A stretch of DNA of 64,000 bases. Source: Cepaea nemoralis. Its lineage: Eukaryota; Mollusca; Gastropoda; Stylommatophora; Helicidae. The translations under genes were made by a program, and so were the position numbers. The stretch spans positions 214,501 to 278,500 of the forward strand of contig JACEFZ010011456.1 in the NCBI GenBank assembly GCA_014155875.1, written 5' to 3'. The notes beneath the pieces were generated by a model. It was given only the letters and a program-made list of their open reading frames with translations, was not told where the DNA came from and did not search any database. Below, one piece after another: positions 9,380 to 21,485 of this stretch. Position 1 is the stretch's first letter, and each line of letters begins with the position of its first letter.

Positions 9380-10558
9380 CTGCTGTGTTTACTATGTTTA
9401 TTCACTGCTATGTGTATCATGTTTATTCACTGCTATGTTAACCATGTTTATTCACTGCTGAGTTTACCATGTTTATTCACTGCTATGTTTACCATGTTTA
9501 TTCACTGCTATGTTTACCATGTTTATTCACTGCTATGTTTACCATGTTTATTCACTGCTATGTGTATCATGTTTATTCACTGCTATGTGTATCATGTTTA
9601 TTCACTGCTATGTTTACCATGTTTATTCACTGCTATGTGTATCATCTTTATTCACTGCTATGTTTACCATGTTTATTCACTGCTATGTTTACCATGTTTA
9701 TTCACTGCTATGTTTACCATGTTTATTCACTGCTATGTTTACCATGTTTATTCACTGCTATGTTTAACATGTTTATTCACTGCTATGTTTACCATGTTTA
9801 TTCACTGCTATGTGTATCATGTTTATTCACTGCTATGTTTACCACGTTTATTCACTGCTATGTTTACCATGTTTATTCACTGCTATGTTTACCATGTTTA
9901 TTCACTGCTATGTGTATCATGTTTATTCACTGCTATGTGTACCATGTTTATTCACTGCTATGTGTATCATGTTTATTCACTGCTATGTGTATCATGTTTA
10001 TTCACTGCTATGTGTATCATGTTTATTCACTGCTATGTGTATCATATTTATTCACTGCTATGTTTACCATGTTTATTCACTGCTATGTGTACCATGTTTA
10101 TTCACTGCTATGTGTATCATGTTTATTCACTGCTATGTGTACCATGTTTATTCACTGCTATGTGTACCATGTTTATTCACTGCTATGTGTATCATGTTTA
10201 TTCACTGCTATGTGTATCATGTTTATTCACTGCTATGTTTACCATGTTTATTCACTGCTATGTGTATCATGTTTATTCACTGCTATGTTTACCATGTTTA
10301 TTCACTGCTATGTTTACCATGTTTATTCATTGAGATGTTTACCATGTTTATTCACTGCTATGTGTATCATGTTTATTCACTGCTATGTGTATCATGTTTA
10401 TTCACTGCTATGTTTACCATGTTTATTCACTGCTGTGTGTATCATGTTTATTCACTGCTATGTTTACCATGTTTATTCACTGCTATGTTTACCATGTTTA
10501 TTCATTGAGATGTTTACCATGTTTATTCACTGCTATGTTTACCATGTTTTTTCACTGC
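9380..10558. repeat. Minisatellite, ~47 copies of a 25-bp unit, ending near a 3' splice site
   Basis: Units follow CTATGTTTACCATGTTTATT plus CACTG, with a common GTGTATCAT variant. Because 25 is not a multiple of 3 but the unit lacks stops in all three + frames, long open frames of up to 370 residues arise; they are artefacts of the repeat. Only three of the units contain AG. The array ends within about 12 bases of the acceptor ATGTCTCAACAG at 10570. Confidence 0.95.
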
Positions 10559-10570
10559 ATGTCTCAACAG

Positions 10571-10697
10571 TTGCTGTATAGAAATGCATACGCCTTCCTG
10601 GGAAATATTCTGAACCTGTCCCACGAGTTCCCTGCGCCACGTGATCTCTTCTCTGGGGTAGCCTGGGTGGCCTTGTATACAGCATGTGCCGTGAATG
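10571..10697 (+). CDS. Unidentified host gene, internal exon 4 of 5 visible
   Basis: This is a 127-bp exon, phase 0 to phase 1, with donor GTAAGT. It encodes 42 residues beginning LLYRNAYAFLGNILNLSHEF and ending ALYTACAVN; the leftover G completes an Asp codon with the exon at 25105. The next intron is 14.4 kb long and packed with nested transposons. I cannot name the protein; the sequence looks like packed helices rather than an enzyme core. Confidence 0.82.
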
Positions 10698-10998
10698 GTA
10701 AGTGACCCCGCTGGCTCTTGGTGTTCTCTCATGCCTCATAGCTCGTTTAGTCCTAAAAACATGTTGAAAACAGTGGGTGTATACTGCTAAGCCACACAGG
10801 AATCTGAATTAACAAAAATATAACTGAGAAACCACACGAAAGGCAACATTTACAGATACAAGTGAACATTTTGACCAAAGTCTTTATCAGCAAACAAAAG
10901 AAAAAGACACCAAAAACAAATAAACCAAAACAAAATAAAAATACTTTGCTGGGAAACTGAAGACTTAGACTACACAAGTGGTGCAGACTGGGAAATCT
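10698..10998. other. Start of the 14.4-kb intron, nothing recognised
   Basis: The donor GTAAGT is followed by A-rich sequence (AACAAATAAACCAAAACAAA near 10917) without a repeat family or open frame I can assign. A phrase GACCAAAGTCTTTATCAGCA recurs loosely near 55510 and 62360. Confidence 0.35.
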
Positions 10999-11193
10999 TG
11001 ACCGCGAGGTCATGGGCTAACGGGGATATGGCTCGCCATAGGTGATGGACTCCCTATGGTCAGATTATTGTCCTAAACCTGCGACTAGCCTAGCAAACCG
11101 GCAGGGGATCTTCATATTGCTTGTAGAAAAACTAAGAAGTATAAACTGAATGACCTTAATGGATATAGACCCGGCAATGTTAATGGAGGACGA
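10999..11193 (+). mobile_element. LINE family 9, presumed 5' leader
   Basis: This stretch is directly upstream of the hAT insertion, and the family 9 endonuclease frame begins directly downstream of it at 13619. The hAT target duplication joins the two. The assignment to the LINE leader is by position only. Confidence 0.45.
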
Positions 11194-11337
11194 TAGGGGT
11201 GGGCAAACTACGGCCCGCGGACCGCATGCGGCCCGCCAAGGGATTTTATGCGGCCCGCGAGGGCATTTAGAAATAAAAATGTTTAATTCCTTTTTAAGTT
11301 ATTTTGTTGAATTTCACAGAATTTCATGTACCGTTAT

Positions 11338-13166
11338 GATGAGTGTCAGTAACAAACGTAAGATTGAAGATGAATGCCGTGTTTTTAAGGATGAATGGAC
11401 AACTAAGTACTGTTTTATAAAAGTTGGTAGCAAATCAGTTTGCTTGTTGTGTCGTGAGTCAGTGGCTGTCTTCAAGGAGTACAATTGAAAAAGACATTAT
11501 CAAACAAAACATTCCGATTTCGGATACAATTTAACGACCGAAGAGAAGGAAAGGAAATGCCATGAGTTGGTGAAAAATTTGGAGAAACAGCAAACTCTTT
11601 TCACTAAACAGTCTTCAATTCAAGATGCTGCAACTGAAGCTAGTCTTGTGCTGTCACACAGAATTGTAAAACAGAACAAGCCATTTTCTTATGGTGAGTT
11701 CATCAAGGAATGTTTGCTAGATGCAGCAAACATTGTGTGTCCAGAACAAACAACAACAACAAAAAAAACAAACAGATTTGACAACATTACTTTATCAATG
11801 AGAACTGTGGTCAGACGTGTTGACAAGATCAGTGAAAATTTGATGTATAAACTTCAAGATGCAAGTAAACAATTTTTGTAGTACTCTCTTGCATTGGATG
11901 AGAGTACCGATGTACATGATACTGCCCAATTATTGATATTTATAGTGGAATAAACACTTCTTTCAAACTCACTGAAGAGTTATTGAGTGTTGAGTCACTC
12001 AAAGACACAACCACAGGCCATGATATATTCAATGCTGTTACTAACTGTATTGAAAGAACTGGGTTGGTTTGGAACAAGATGGCAAGTGTTACAACTGACG
12101 GAGCTCGTGCTTTGACTGGAAAAATGTAGTTTTGGTAAAGTTGATAAGTGATAAGATTAAAGCAGAATATCCAGACCACACATTATTACCACTTCACTGA
12201 GTGATTCATCAAGAAAGTCTGTGTAAAACTGTTTTGAATATCAAGCATGTTATTGACCCAGTTGTCAGTGTCATCAACCTCATCAGATCAAGAGGGCTTA
12301 ATCACAGACAGTTCAAGTCATTACTTGACGATTTGGAAACTGAACATTCCGATGTCCTGAACCACACCAATGTTCGATGGCTGAGTCTCGGCAAGGTGTT
12401 GAGGCGAGTGTGGGAACTCAGAGAAGAAATAGTGATGTTCCTAGAGATGAAGGGCATTGCATGTGACTTTAATACTAACATTGTCAATAAAGAGTGGCAG
12501 TTATACTTTATGTTTGCCATTGAAATTATGGAAAAGTTAAATGAACTGAATGTCAAACTTCGGGGCAATGGTACGTTTTTACATGCATTGTATGTATATG
12601 TAAAATCATTTCAGGCAAAACTCTCACTGTTCTCCAGACAAGCAAGTGAAAAAAGATTTTGTCACTTCCCTTTGCTGAAACAAGAAACCATTTCTGGTGA
12701 AATGACTGAAAAATACAAAGCCCAATTAGATGCATTCATTGAAGAATGTGGATGGAGATTCCAAGATTTCAAGAAATTAGAGCCATAGTTCAATAATCTC
12801 AGTTCACCTTTTAGTGCAGAAGCTGATACAGCCACAGAGGCCATACAGTTGGAGCTGCTTGACTTACAAGCAGATCATGACCTGAAAGAGAAATTCAAGA
12901 CAGATGGTTTGCTGGATTTCTATGGATCTTTATCACAAGAATCATTTCCCAACTTGAAAAACTTTGCAGCTAAACTTTTATCATTATTTGGATCAACATA
13001 CATTTGCGAACAAGCATTCTCTTGCTTGAAGATCAACAAATCTAAGAATAGGTCTTTTTTGTCGGACTGCAGCTTGCATGATGTCATGCGAATTTCAACA
13101 AGTAAACATACTCCAGATTTCAAGAATATTGTCAAAAATTGCAAGCAGTTACATACATCTCATTAG
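11338..13166 (+). pseudogene. hAT transposase (SCAND3/GTF2IRD2-type) pseudogene
   Basis: The order of parts is: a start MMSVSNKRKIEDECRVF; a BED-like zinc region SVCLLCRESVAVFKEYN with the following RHYQTKH across a stop at 11486; the segment MVKNLEKQQTLFTKQSS; the catalytic-core start SLALDESTDVHDTAQLL at about 11884; a mid region (12201-12788) with LNHTNVRWLSLGKVLRRVWE; and the C-terminal dimerisation region LFGSTYICEQAFSCLKINKS. In-frame stops at 11486, 11879 and 12786 and a scrambled stretch at 11940-12200 make it non-functional. The human GTF2IRD2 tail derives from the same kind of transposase, so automated naming as that gene would be misleading. Confidence 0.88.
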
Positions 13167-13400
13167 AAATCAACAACTGTAGTGACAATGTAGTTGCCGT
13201 GCGTCTAAATTAAAGCCATTGATAGATAATAAAGAATATTTGTTATAATAACAAGTTGTAAAATCGTGTTAATAAATTAGTAAACGTTTTTGTCCATATT
13301 GTCAATTATAACGTATAAGTGTATAAGTAAAATAAAATTGCAATAATTAGTTATTTATACTGCTTAATAACCTATAAATAATTAATAATAATAATAATTA

Positions 13401-13519
<119 letters not shown>

Positions 13520-13590
13520 GGCCCGCCAATAGCTTTACATTTGTCAATGCGGCCCTCCGCACGAAAAGTTTGCCCACCCCTGGAATACGA

Positions 13591-13935
13591 GATAGATCAG
13601 TGATTTAAAAAAAGCACAATGAACGTCTGCGGTTTTAATAGTAAAGAAGAAGAACTTATAGAAACAATGGAAGAGAGGAAAATTGGACTGATGGGAATAG
13701 CGGACACCAGAATAAAGGGGGAAGGATGCAAGGAGATCCACCACAGTTACACGTTTGTCTACTCTATAGTGGAACAGCAAGAAAGGGCAAGATATGCTGT
13801 GGGAATAGTTATAGAAATTGGCTAGCAAGAGGAATACTAGACATAAAATATATATCAGAAAGAATCATAACAGTGAGAATAAAAGAACAAGCAATTACAA
13901 CATATGTACAAATATATGCACCATGTAATACAAAC
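13591..13935 (+). mobile_element. LINE family 9, endonuclease part 1
   Basis: The frame at 13619 reads MNVCGFNSKEEELIETMEER and GLMGIADTRIKGEG, the N-terminal part of an apurinic-type (EEP) endonuclease of a non-LTR element (WNVxG start, xDTR region). A shifted frame continues VQIYAPCNTN until the family 1 insertion; the domain resumes at 17886. Confidence 0.82.
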
Positions 13936-15346
13936 TTCCGGTACAGTGGCGACGAAGTGACACGTTATTCTTCGGGGAGACGCTGTTTGGTGTTTTCCTG
14001 CGGATTATGTGATGCTATTTCGTATTCGTTTATTGGAAGTGTTCAAAAGAAGCCACGGAAGGCAGGTGGTGGATGAAATTTGGGGGAGCCGACAGATATT
14101 TGTGAGTTATGGTCTCAAGTTTCGCGTCGACAGGCAGAGGAGCTCGTTCAAGAGTCAAAGGCTGTGGTCATCCGGCCAGTACGGTCACTGCCATAGAGGA
14201 AAGCACCGGCAAACTACCTCTTTAAAAGTGCCTGGTACATTATGATTCGCCTAAAGACTGATCATCGCAAGACAAGGACAGAGACATTAAAATTAGCAAC
14301 ATGGAACGTTAAACAGCGGCGGAAAATTAGAGAACATAAAACAAGAAATAGAAAGAGAAAAAATTAATATTTTAGGTATGTGCGAAATGAGATGGACAGG
14401 AGCAAGCATAAAAATAGATGAAGATTTTAAGATTATTTATTCTGGAGGTGAAGATCGAGAAAGGGGAGTGGCAATTATTTTGGACCGGAAAACATCAAAA
14501 TCTGTTCAAGGCTATTGGGCTGTGTCGGACAGAGTTCTACTAGTTAAATTAAGTGGTAGACCTTTTAGCATAAATATTATTCAAGTATATGCCCCAACAG
14601 GAGAGTCCAGTGAAGATAGTGTAGAGGAATTTTATAATGACATAGAGTCTGCCTTAAAGAAATGTAAAAATTCAGAAATAAACATCATAATAGGAGACTT
14701 CAATGCAAAAGTAGGAAATCAAGGTGATAGATACACAGTAGGAAATTATGGTTTAGGAGAGAGAAATGAAAGAGGATACAGACTCGTAGAGTGGGCAAAA
14801 GAACATGAAATGATTGCAGGAAACACCTGGTTTAAGCAACACCCTAGAAGATTATAGACATGGAGGAGTCCTGATAGCAGGATCAGAAACAAGATGGACT
14901 ACATTCTAATTAGCAGAAGATTTAAAAACGCACTAACAATAGCAAAAACAGTTCCCAGTACTGATTGTTATAGTGACCACAGATTACTCATAGGAACATT
15001 GAGGATAAGGTTGAAGAAAGTCAAGTATATAACAGGAAACACTAAATATGATTTGTGTACATTGAGTAATGACAAGGAAATACAAAACAAATTCAACATA
15101 GAAGTACAGAACATATTTGAAATATTGTCTGATCTAGAGATATTACTCCAGGATATGGATGATCAATGGGAAATGTTGAAGAATTCAATCAGTTTGGCTG
15201 CAGAAACAACTATTCCAAAATTAAAGAAAGTGGATCGTAAGAAATGGATGACTGAAGAAATTTTACACCTAATGGAAACAAGAAGACTCAACAAAAATAA
15301 TTCTGCCAAATATGAAGAAATTCACAGACAAGTCAGAATATTATGT

Positions 15347-15944
15347 CATCATCATCAAGTGCCCTTCCAGCTGGCGTAGGCATTCATGGCTCTCCACAGA
15401 TCTCGGTCTTTGGTTTTCTGGATCAACTCTGCTGCTGATATTCCTCCGTGCCACCGTCTCAATCTATCCAGCATCATTTCTCGTGGTCTGCCTCTGCCTC
15501 TCTTCCCCTCGATCTTTCCAGTTGTCACGATGTTCTCCAATGCCTCTCTTCTCATCACATGACCAAAGAAAGTTGTTTGTCTCTTTCTTATTGTTGTATA
15601 TAGTGTTCTAGTTTCATTAGCCTGTTTCAGGCAGTCGTCGTTAGTTAGTCTGGCAGTCCAAGGAATTCTCAACATTCCTCTCAGGAACCATATCTCTGTT
15701 GTTCTAATTTCTTCTTAATTTGTTCATTTATATTCCAAGATTCACTGCCATACAACAAAACTGGTTCTACATAGCATTTCAGAACTTTCTTTCTTACACT
15801 CAGTGATAGTGACCTATTGCACAAGATACTCTTCATTTTCTGAAATGCGGCCTTTGCCTGCCCTATTCTGCTCTTAATCTCCCATCTCTGTACATCTTCC
15901 ATCTGATGTTATAAATGTCCCTAGGTATCTAAAATTATCCACTT
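15347..15944 (-). mobile_element. LINE family 2, 3' fragment nested in family 1
   Basis: It is flanked by the exact 11-bp duplication GAATATTATGT (15336-15346 and 15945-15955). The reverse strand encodes, in two frames, SIGQAKAAFQ-like sequence, LSVRKKVLKCYVEPVLLYGS and RIPWTARLTNDDCLKQANET, then FGHVMRREALENIVTTGKIE. It is 5'-truncated in the thumb region of the reverse transcriptase. Confidence 0.9.
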
Positions 15945-16764
15945 GAATATTATGTAAGGAGGCAAAAGAAGCATGGCTTGAGGAAAAGTGCTTAGACATT
16001 GAAAAACAACACAACAGTCAAAATACCAAATTAGTGCACACAAGAATTCAGCAACTTACTAATAAAAGAACAAGTACATCAACAGGCTGTCTAAAAACTA
16101 AATATGGCAAAATCATAATAGAAAAAGATCAGATTCTACATGTATGGACAGATTATGTGAAAAACCTATGTAATGATAACAGAGAGGAACAGTATGATAT
16201 TAGATGATAATGAAGGGCCGCCAATTTTGATGATGGAGGTTCAAAATGTTCTTAAGCATATGAAAGCTGGCAAGGCCCCCGGTGCAGATAATATCACAAC
16301 AGAAATGATTAAAGCTTTAGAAGAATTTGGACTAGAGCAAGTCACCAGACTGTTGAACACATTATATGATACTAGAGATATACCTTCTTAATTATGTAAT
16401 TCTGTGTTTATTGCAATCCCAAAGAAATCAGGAGCCTTGGAATGTGATCAACATAGAACAATTAGTATAATGAGTCACATCACAAAGATTTTGCTACGAA
16501 TTATCATGCAAAGAGTGAAGAAGAAAATACAACCTGAAATAGGGGAAGAACAATGTGGGTTTGTAGAAGGAAAGGGTACAATAAATGCTGTGTATATGCT
16601 GCAAACAGTTATTGAACGTGCTAAAGAAGTAAACAAGGATATACATCTTTGCTTTATTGACTACACAAAGGCTTTTGATAGAGTTAGACATGTCAACATG
16701 GTAGATATGCTTGCAGATCTACAAATTGAAGGGAAAGACATTAGACTTATAAAAAAACATATAT

Positions 16765-16900
16765 CCTTGGGAAGGTTAACCCGGTCAACAAATGCCCGCA
16801 GAAGTTGGATGTGTCGGCCTAACGGCACAAGAACGCAGCTCTGCTGTAAACAGGCACAACGCAGTCACATCCGGAAAAAAAATCCGGATGAACGCAGAAG
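16765..16900 (+). mobile_element. SINE C nested in LINE family 1 reverse transcriptase
   Basis: It is flanked by the exact 12-bp duplication AAAAACATATAT (16753-16764 and 16901-16912). Removing it restores the family 1 reading from GKDIRLIKK to YWKKQAVIRID as in the copy at 54929-55180. The tail is very short here (CGCAGAAG). Confidence 0.93.
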
Positions 16901-17885
16901 AAAAACATATATTGGAAAAAACAAGCTGTCATAAGGATTGATAATGAAGTAGGACAATATCAACCTATTAAGAGAGGTGTTAGGCAGGGATGTGTAATGT
17001 CTCCAGATCTTTTTTCCCTATACAGTGAAAATATTTTAAGAAATGTAAAAGATATAAATGGAATCAGCATTGGAGGAGGAAACATCAATAACATTTGATA
17101 TGCAGATGATACAATATTGATTGCAGACAATGCACAAGATCTACAACAATTAGTAGATGCGGTTCTGGTACACAGTGAGTGGCTGGAGTTGGAATTAAAT
17201 TGTAAGAAGACACAGGTTATGGTCGTCACTAGGAAGAACGAAGTACCACAATGTAATATACAAGTAAATGGGAATATTCTTCAACAAGTGAATTGGTACA
17301 GTTATCTCGGAACAGTCATAACATCTGATGGGAGATGCCTTGAGGAGATTAGAATAAGAACCGCTATGGTGAAAGTAGCCTTTAGCAGGATGAAAAACAT
17401 TCTGACCAATAAAAAGATGTCAATTGAAAATGAGAAAAAAAGTGTTGAGGGGATACATAGAGCCTGTTCTTTTGTATGGATGTGAAACTTGGACAATGTG
17501 CAGTCAAGCTGAAAAACATCTGATGGCTGCAGAAATGTGGTTTCTGAGGAAAATGCAAAGAATACCATGGACAGACAGAAAAACCAATGACCAAGTACTA
17601 CAGGAGACAAATGAAAATCGTAAATTGATTAGAGAAATTAGACGTAGACAGTCAAAATTTTTTGGACATGTTATGAGAAGAAATGGATTGGAGAACTTAG
17701 TGACAACTGGCAAGATCGAAGGGAACAGATGAACAGACCAAGAGGAAGATCGAGAGGAAAATACCTGGATGGCTTGGCCACATGGCATGGACGAGACAGG
17801 AACGCTGAGCTGATCCATGACGCTGGTGATCGAGTGAAATGGTGAGTCATGACCGCCCACGCTTTCCGACATGGCACATGATTGA

Positions 17886-18289
17886 TTGAATACAAACAAT
17901 AATGAGCAAGAATGTGAGGACTTCTACAAAGACATCCATGACGTGCTAAATAAAATAGATAAGCAGGACAACATCATAGTTATGGGAGACTTCAATGCAA
18001 GACTAGGACATAACAGAGCGGGCATAGAAAAACATCTTGGAGCATTTGGAGACCAACATAATGAAAGAAATGATAACGGAAGTAGACTGACAGCGCTATG
18101 CAACCAACATGACCTCCATATAACAAAGACTCACAAATATACACCTGGCATAAATGGAATGATCTAGATAATAAAAGCCAAATTGATTTTATATTAACAA
18201 GAAATAACAGAAAGAGAAATATATTAGATGCAAGGGAAGTGCCCAACTTAGGTATAAACACAGACCACAAAGCAGTCGTTGCCACAATA
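17886..18289 (+). mobile_element. LINE family 9, endonuclease part 2
   Basis: The frame at 17886-18167 reads NEQECEDFYKDIHDVLNKID, NIIVMGDFNARLG (EEP motif GDFNAxxG) and NDNGSRLTALCNQHDLHITK. It continues the domain broken at 13935. The continuing frames reach the target duplication of the family 7 insertion; family 9 sequence may resume at 18803. Confidence 0.85.
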
Positions 18290-18298
18290 AGAATCATC

Positions 18299-18793
18299 TA
18301 GGGCTTGTTTCCTTAGCGACTCAATGAACATGATCAAGAGGATAGAGGAGGGGTCGATCCGAAGAGAATGGTTGCTGCCTCTGGAGCGGTCTCGGCTGGC
18401 AAAGATTAGTTTCATCTTCGTGCCAGGTCATGCGGGAGTACAAGGAAATGAGCGGGCTGACAAGCTCGCAGGTGAGGCTACTGTGGAGGGCGGACGCGCC
18501 ATGGACCAGGCTGACATTCTGAATGCTCTACGAGAAGTGAGACTTTTGCAAGAACCAAGTGATGACTGTGAATCTACAACAATGGCCAGACTGCGAGAGC
18601 AGCAAATTAAAAGAGGGGTGGCCAAACAAGAACACTACGCAGGAAGCCAAAGAAGATTGATAAACCAACACAGAACTGGCGTCGTTAGCCGCTACACGCT
18701 GCAGGATTTGCTGAGGAGGGGATCCGAGCACTTATGGACTGAATGGTCCGATGTGCAACGAGGATGATCTGTCGACTAACTAACTAACTAACT
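18299..18793 (+). mobile_element. LINE family 7, 3' end (RNase H, GTCGACTAA tail)
   Basis: It is bounded by the duplication AGAATCATC (18290-18298 and 18794-18802). The frame 18324-18767 contains ISFIFVPGHAGVQGNERADK (RNase H C-terminal motif), LREQQIKRGVAKQEHYAGSQ and HRTGVVSRYTLQDLLRRGSE. The 3' end is TGATCTGTCGACTAACTAAC. The copy is 5'-truncated but its frame is intact for 147 residues. Confidence 0.9.
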
Positions 18794-18974
18794 AGAATCA
18801 TCAATTGAAGGAAGCAAAGACCAGGAAAATACATGCCATGCGAATCAGACATGCATGTATTTTTAACAATTGCCTCTTTTACATTTAATTCCTATCATTG
18901 AATGTCAGACATATAATGTGATAGGTACTTACAGCTAAATTTCCGTGCAGAAATGACACTTAATGATGATGACA

Positions 18975-19365
18975 TGGATGATGTGAGTGTCTGAGTGGTC
19001 TCGAGGTATGGTGTCCACCTCGAGTGCTGGAGGTCCTGGGTTAAAGCCCCTGTGAGGGCCGGGATTTTTACACGTGGACTTCTAGTAACAAAATTCCCCC
19101 TGGTCTCTGGGAAGTGAGATCGAACGCCCATGTGTATTGTTGCGCACGTAAAAAAATCCTTTGGCAGTTGGAAATTGAAAAAGAGTAGCCTAACAGTGCT
19201 GCCTGGCAAAATTTCAAGTTAAATATCTATCCAAAGTATTTCATGATCCTCGCCGGTGCTACGGAGTTCGTGCACTGAGCTGAGATTCTGTGGACTCAGG
19301 CTTGAGTTAGGAATAGAACGGAACAATTATGGGTTACACCTGTGTGCCGTGATGTTGATCTGTCG
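18975..19365 (+). mobile_element. SINE B, full-length copy
   Basis: The head GAGTGTCTGAGTGGTCTCGA (A-box TGAGTGGTCTCG) and GGTCCTGGGTTAAAGCCCC (B-box) are tRNA-like. The body has CACGTGGACTTCTAGTAACA and GGCAGTTGGAAATTGAAAA; the end is TGATGTTGATCTGTCGAC. Copies at 37074 and 60456 have exact target duplications. Confidence 0.9.
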
Positions 19366-20572
19366 ACAACATGTTGTGATAAAAGAATAGGAATACTGTA
19401 GCCTGTCTTGTATGTTGTAGGAGACGACCAAAGAATAGGAATACTGTAACCTGGGATGTATGTTGTAGGAGATGACCAAAGAATAGGAATACTGTAACCT
19501 GGGATGTATGTTGTAGGAGACGACCAAAGAATGGGAATACTGTGGCCTGGGATGTATGTTGTAGGAGACGACCAAAGAATGGGAATACTGTAGCCTGGGA
19601 TGTATGTTGTAGGAGACGACCAAAGAATGGGAATACTGTAGCCTGCCTTGCATGTTGTAGGAGATGACCAAAGAATGGGAATATTGTAGCCTGGGATGTA
19701 TGTTGTAGGAGACGACCAAAGAATGGGAATACTGTAGCCTGGGATGTATGTTGTAGGAGACGACAAAAGAATGGGAATATTGTAGCTGGGATGTATGTTG
19801 TAGGAGACGACCAAAGAATGGGAATACTGTAGCCTGCCTTGTATGTTGTAGGAGACGACCAAAGAATGGGAATATTGTAGCCTGGGATGTATGTTGTAGG
19901 AGACGACAAAAGAATGGGAATATTGTAGCTGGGATGTATGTTGTAGGAGATGACCAAAGAATGGGAATACTGTAGCCTGGGATGTATGTTGTAGGAGACG
20001 ACAAAAGAATGGGAATATTGTAGCTGGGATGTATGTTGTAGGAGACGACCAAAGAATGGGAATACTGTAGCCTGCCTTGTATGTTGTAGGAGACGACCAA
20101 AGAATGGGAATACTGTAGCCTGCCTTGCATGTTGTAGGAGACGAACAAAGAATAGGAATATTGTAGCCTGGGATGTATGTTGTAGGAGACGACCAAAGAA
20201 TGGGAATACTGTAGCCTGGGATGTATGTTGTAGGAGATGACAAAAGAATGGGAATATTGTAGCTGGGATGTATGTTGTAGGAGACGACCAAAGAATGGGA
20301 ATACTGTAGCCTGGGATGTATGTTGTAGGAGACGACCAAAGAATGGGAATACTGTAGCCTGCCTTGTATGTTGTAGGAGACGACCAAAGAATGGGAATAC
20401 TGTAGCCTGGGATGTATGTTGTAGGAGACGACCAAAGAATGGGAATACTGTAGCCTGGGATGTATGTTGTAGGAGACGACCAAAGAATGGGAATACTGTA
20501 ACCTGGGATGTATGTTGTAGGAGACGACCAAAGAATGGGAATATTGTAGCCTGGGATGTATGTTGTGACCAA
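19366..20572. repeat. 48-bp minisatellite, left block, ~25 copies
   Basis: Units contain GGGAATACTGTAGCCTGGGA and TGTATGTTGTAGGAGACGAC. A divergent head unit (ATGTTGTGATAAAAGAATAG) starts the block. As 48 is a multiple of 3 the array is open in several frames (up to 415 residues on the - strand); these are not credible proteins. A LINE family 4 copy separates it from a second block. Confidence 0.95.
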
Positions 20573-21485
20573 GTTGATCAACTTGGAGAAGACTAGTTAT
20601 GTACCAGCCAGCTCCAGGGAATAATCACACTGTGCCGAATATCAAAGCGAATGGTCATAGTCTAAGTGTTGTGGACAAATTCACCTATCTTGGCAGCACT
20701 GTGTCACAAGCTGCCACAATTGATGATGAAGTGAATGCAAGAATCTCCAAAGCCAGCGTGGCCTTTGGCAGACTGTACAAGAATGTATGGGACAGAAATG
20801 GAATAAGCCTGCAAACAAAGCTGAAAGTCTACAAAGCAGTTGTTTTATCCACACTGCTTTATGCTTGTGAAACCTAGACTGTTTATCAGCGACACGCTAG
20901 GAAATTAAACCACTTCCCCACAGTCTGCCTTAGGAAGCTACTGAAGATTAATTGGCAAAACAAGATCCCAGACACTGAAGTCATAGAAAGAGCATCCATG
21001 CCCAGTATCCACACTCTACTAATGAAGAATCAGATTCTCTGGGCTGGTCACTTAACTCGCATGCCAGATCACAGGCTCCCTAAATGAATTTTTTACGGCG
21101 AGTTGCGTTGTGGTAAATTCTCCCAAGGCGACCAGAGGAAACGCTTTAAAGACACTCTGAAAATCTCACTGAATGCTTTTGGAATTCATCATGACACCTG
21201 GGAGACTGCAGCCAGAGACCGAAATTCGTGGCATGCATCATTACGCAAGGGTGCAGTCACGTGTGAGGCAACCTGGACTGCAAGAGCTGTGAAGAAAAGG
21301 CAGGACAGAAAAACCACTGCAGGAAATCCTCCTCCAGAAACGTCAAGCATTCTTTGTCCACATTGTCAAAGAACATTTTGAGCCAAAATAGGCCTTATCA
21401 GCCATCTTAGAACTCACGGCTCCATACTTTCAACTCCACTGGATGAAATAAATGGTCATCATCATTCTTGATGTACAAACAACAA
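20573..21485 (+). mobile_element. LINE family 4, 3' end, between two array blocks
   Basis: Translation gives VVDKFTYLGSTVSQAATIDD (reverse transcriptase thumb), LLYACET followed by a stop, CLRKLLKINWQNKIPDTEVI, WAGHLTRMPDHRLPK, and a C-terminal C2H2 finger CPHCQRTF...IGLISHLRTH. Stops at about 20876, 21085 and 21379. The 3' end is CATTCTTGATGTACAAACAAC. Compare 27743-28596 and 48259-48696. Confidence 0.9.

Larger units (their letters stand above)
13936..17885 (+). mobile_element. LINE family 1 (RTE-like), near full-length copy
   Basis: The copy is bounded by the exact duplication AATACAAAC (13927-13935 and 17886-17894). Without its two internal insertions it is about 3.2 kb, the usual RTE size. 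Parts in order: a leader; an EEP endonuclease of the craniofacial-development-protein-2 type (14285-15340) with KLATWNV, MCEMRWTG, IIQVYAPTGE, IIIGDFNAKVG, NKMDYILISRRF and SDHRLLIGT; the linker; the reverse transcriptase (16173-17300) with AGKAPGADNITTEMIKA, LCFIDYTKAFDRVRH, PIKRGVRQGCVMSPDLFSLY and YADDT; and the C-terminal region with FGHVMRRNGLENLVTTGKIE. Stops and shifts (for example near 14857, 16390, 17099 and 17485) disable it. The 3' end is GGCACATGATTGATTGA. Confidence 0.92.

Noticed and set aside
9380..10558. CRISPR-like array of 25-bp repeats
   Set aside because: There are no unique spacers between repeats, no cas genes, and the sequence is eukaryotic.
9410..10581. Long open frames (up to 370 codons) as a repetitive membrane protein
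   Set aside because: They are translations of a 25-bp stop-free array lying in an intron just before an acceptor; several frames are open at once.
11338..13166. A host GTF2IRD2/SCAND3-like gene
   Set aside because: It lies between hAT terminal repeats with an 8-bp target duplication and has several stops; it is a transposase pseudogene.
14285..15340. A host craniofacial development protein 2 gene
   Set aside because: The endonuclease domain is followed by a reverse transcriptase and bounded by a target duplication; it belongs to LINE family 1.
16173..16391. Short frame with AGKAPGADNITTEMIK as an independent gene
   Set aside because: It is the fingers region of the reverse transcriptase of LINE family 1, separated from the rest by a stop.
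18324..18767. A host RNase H gene
   Set aside because: The frame has only the C-terminal RNase H motif, a retroelement tail and a target duplication; it is a LINE fragment.
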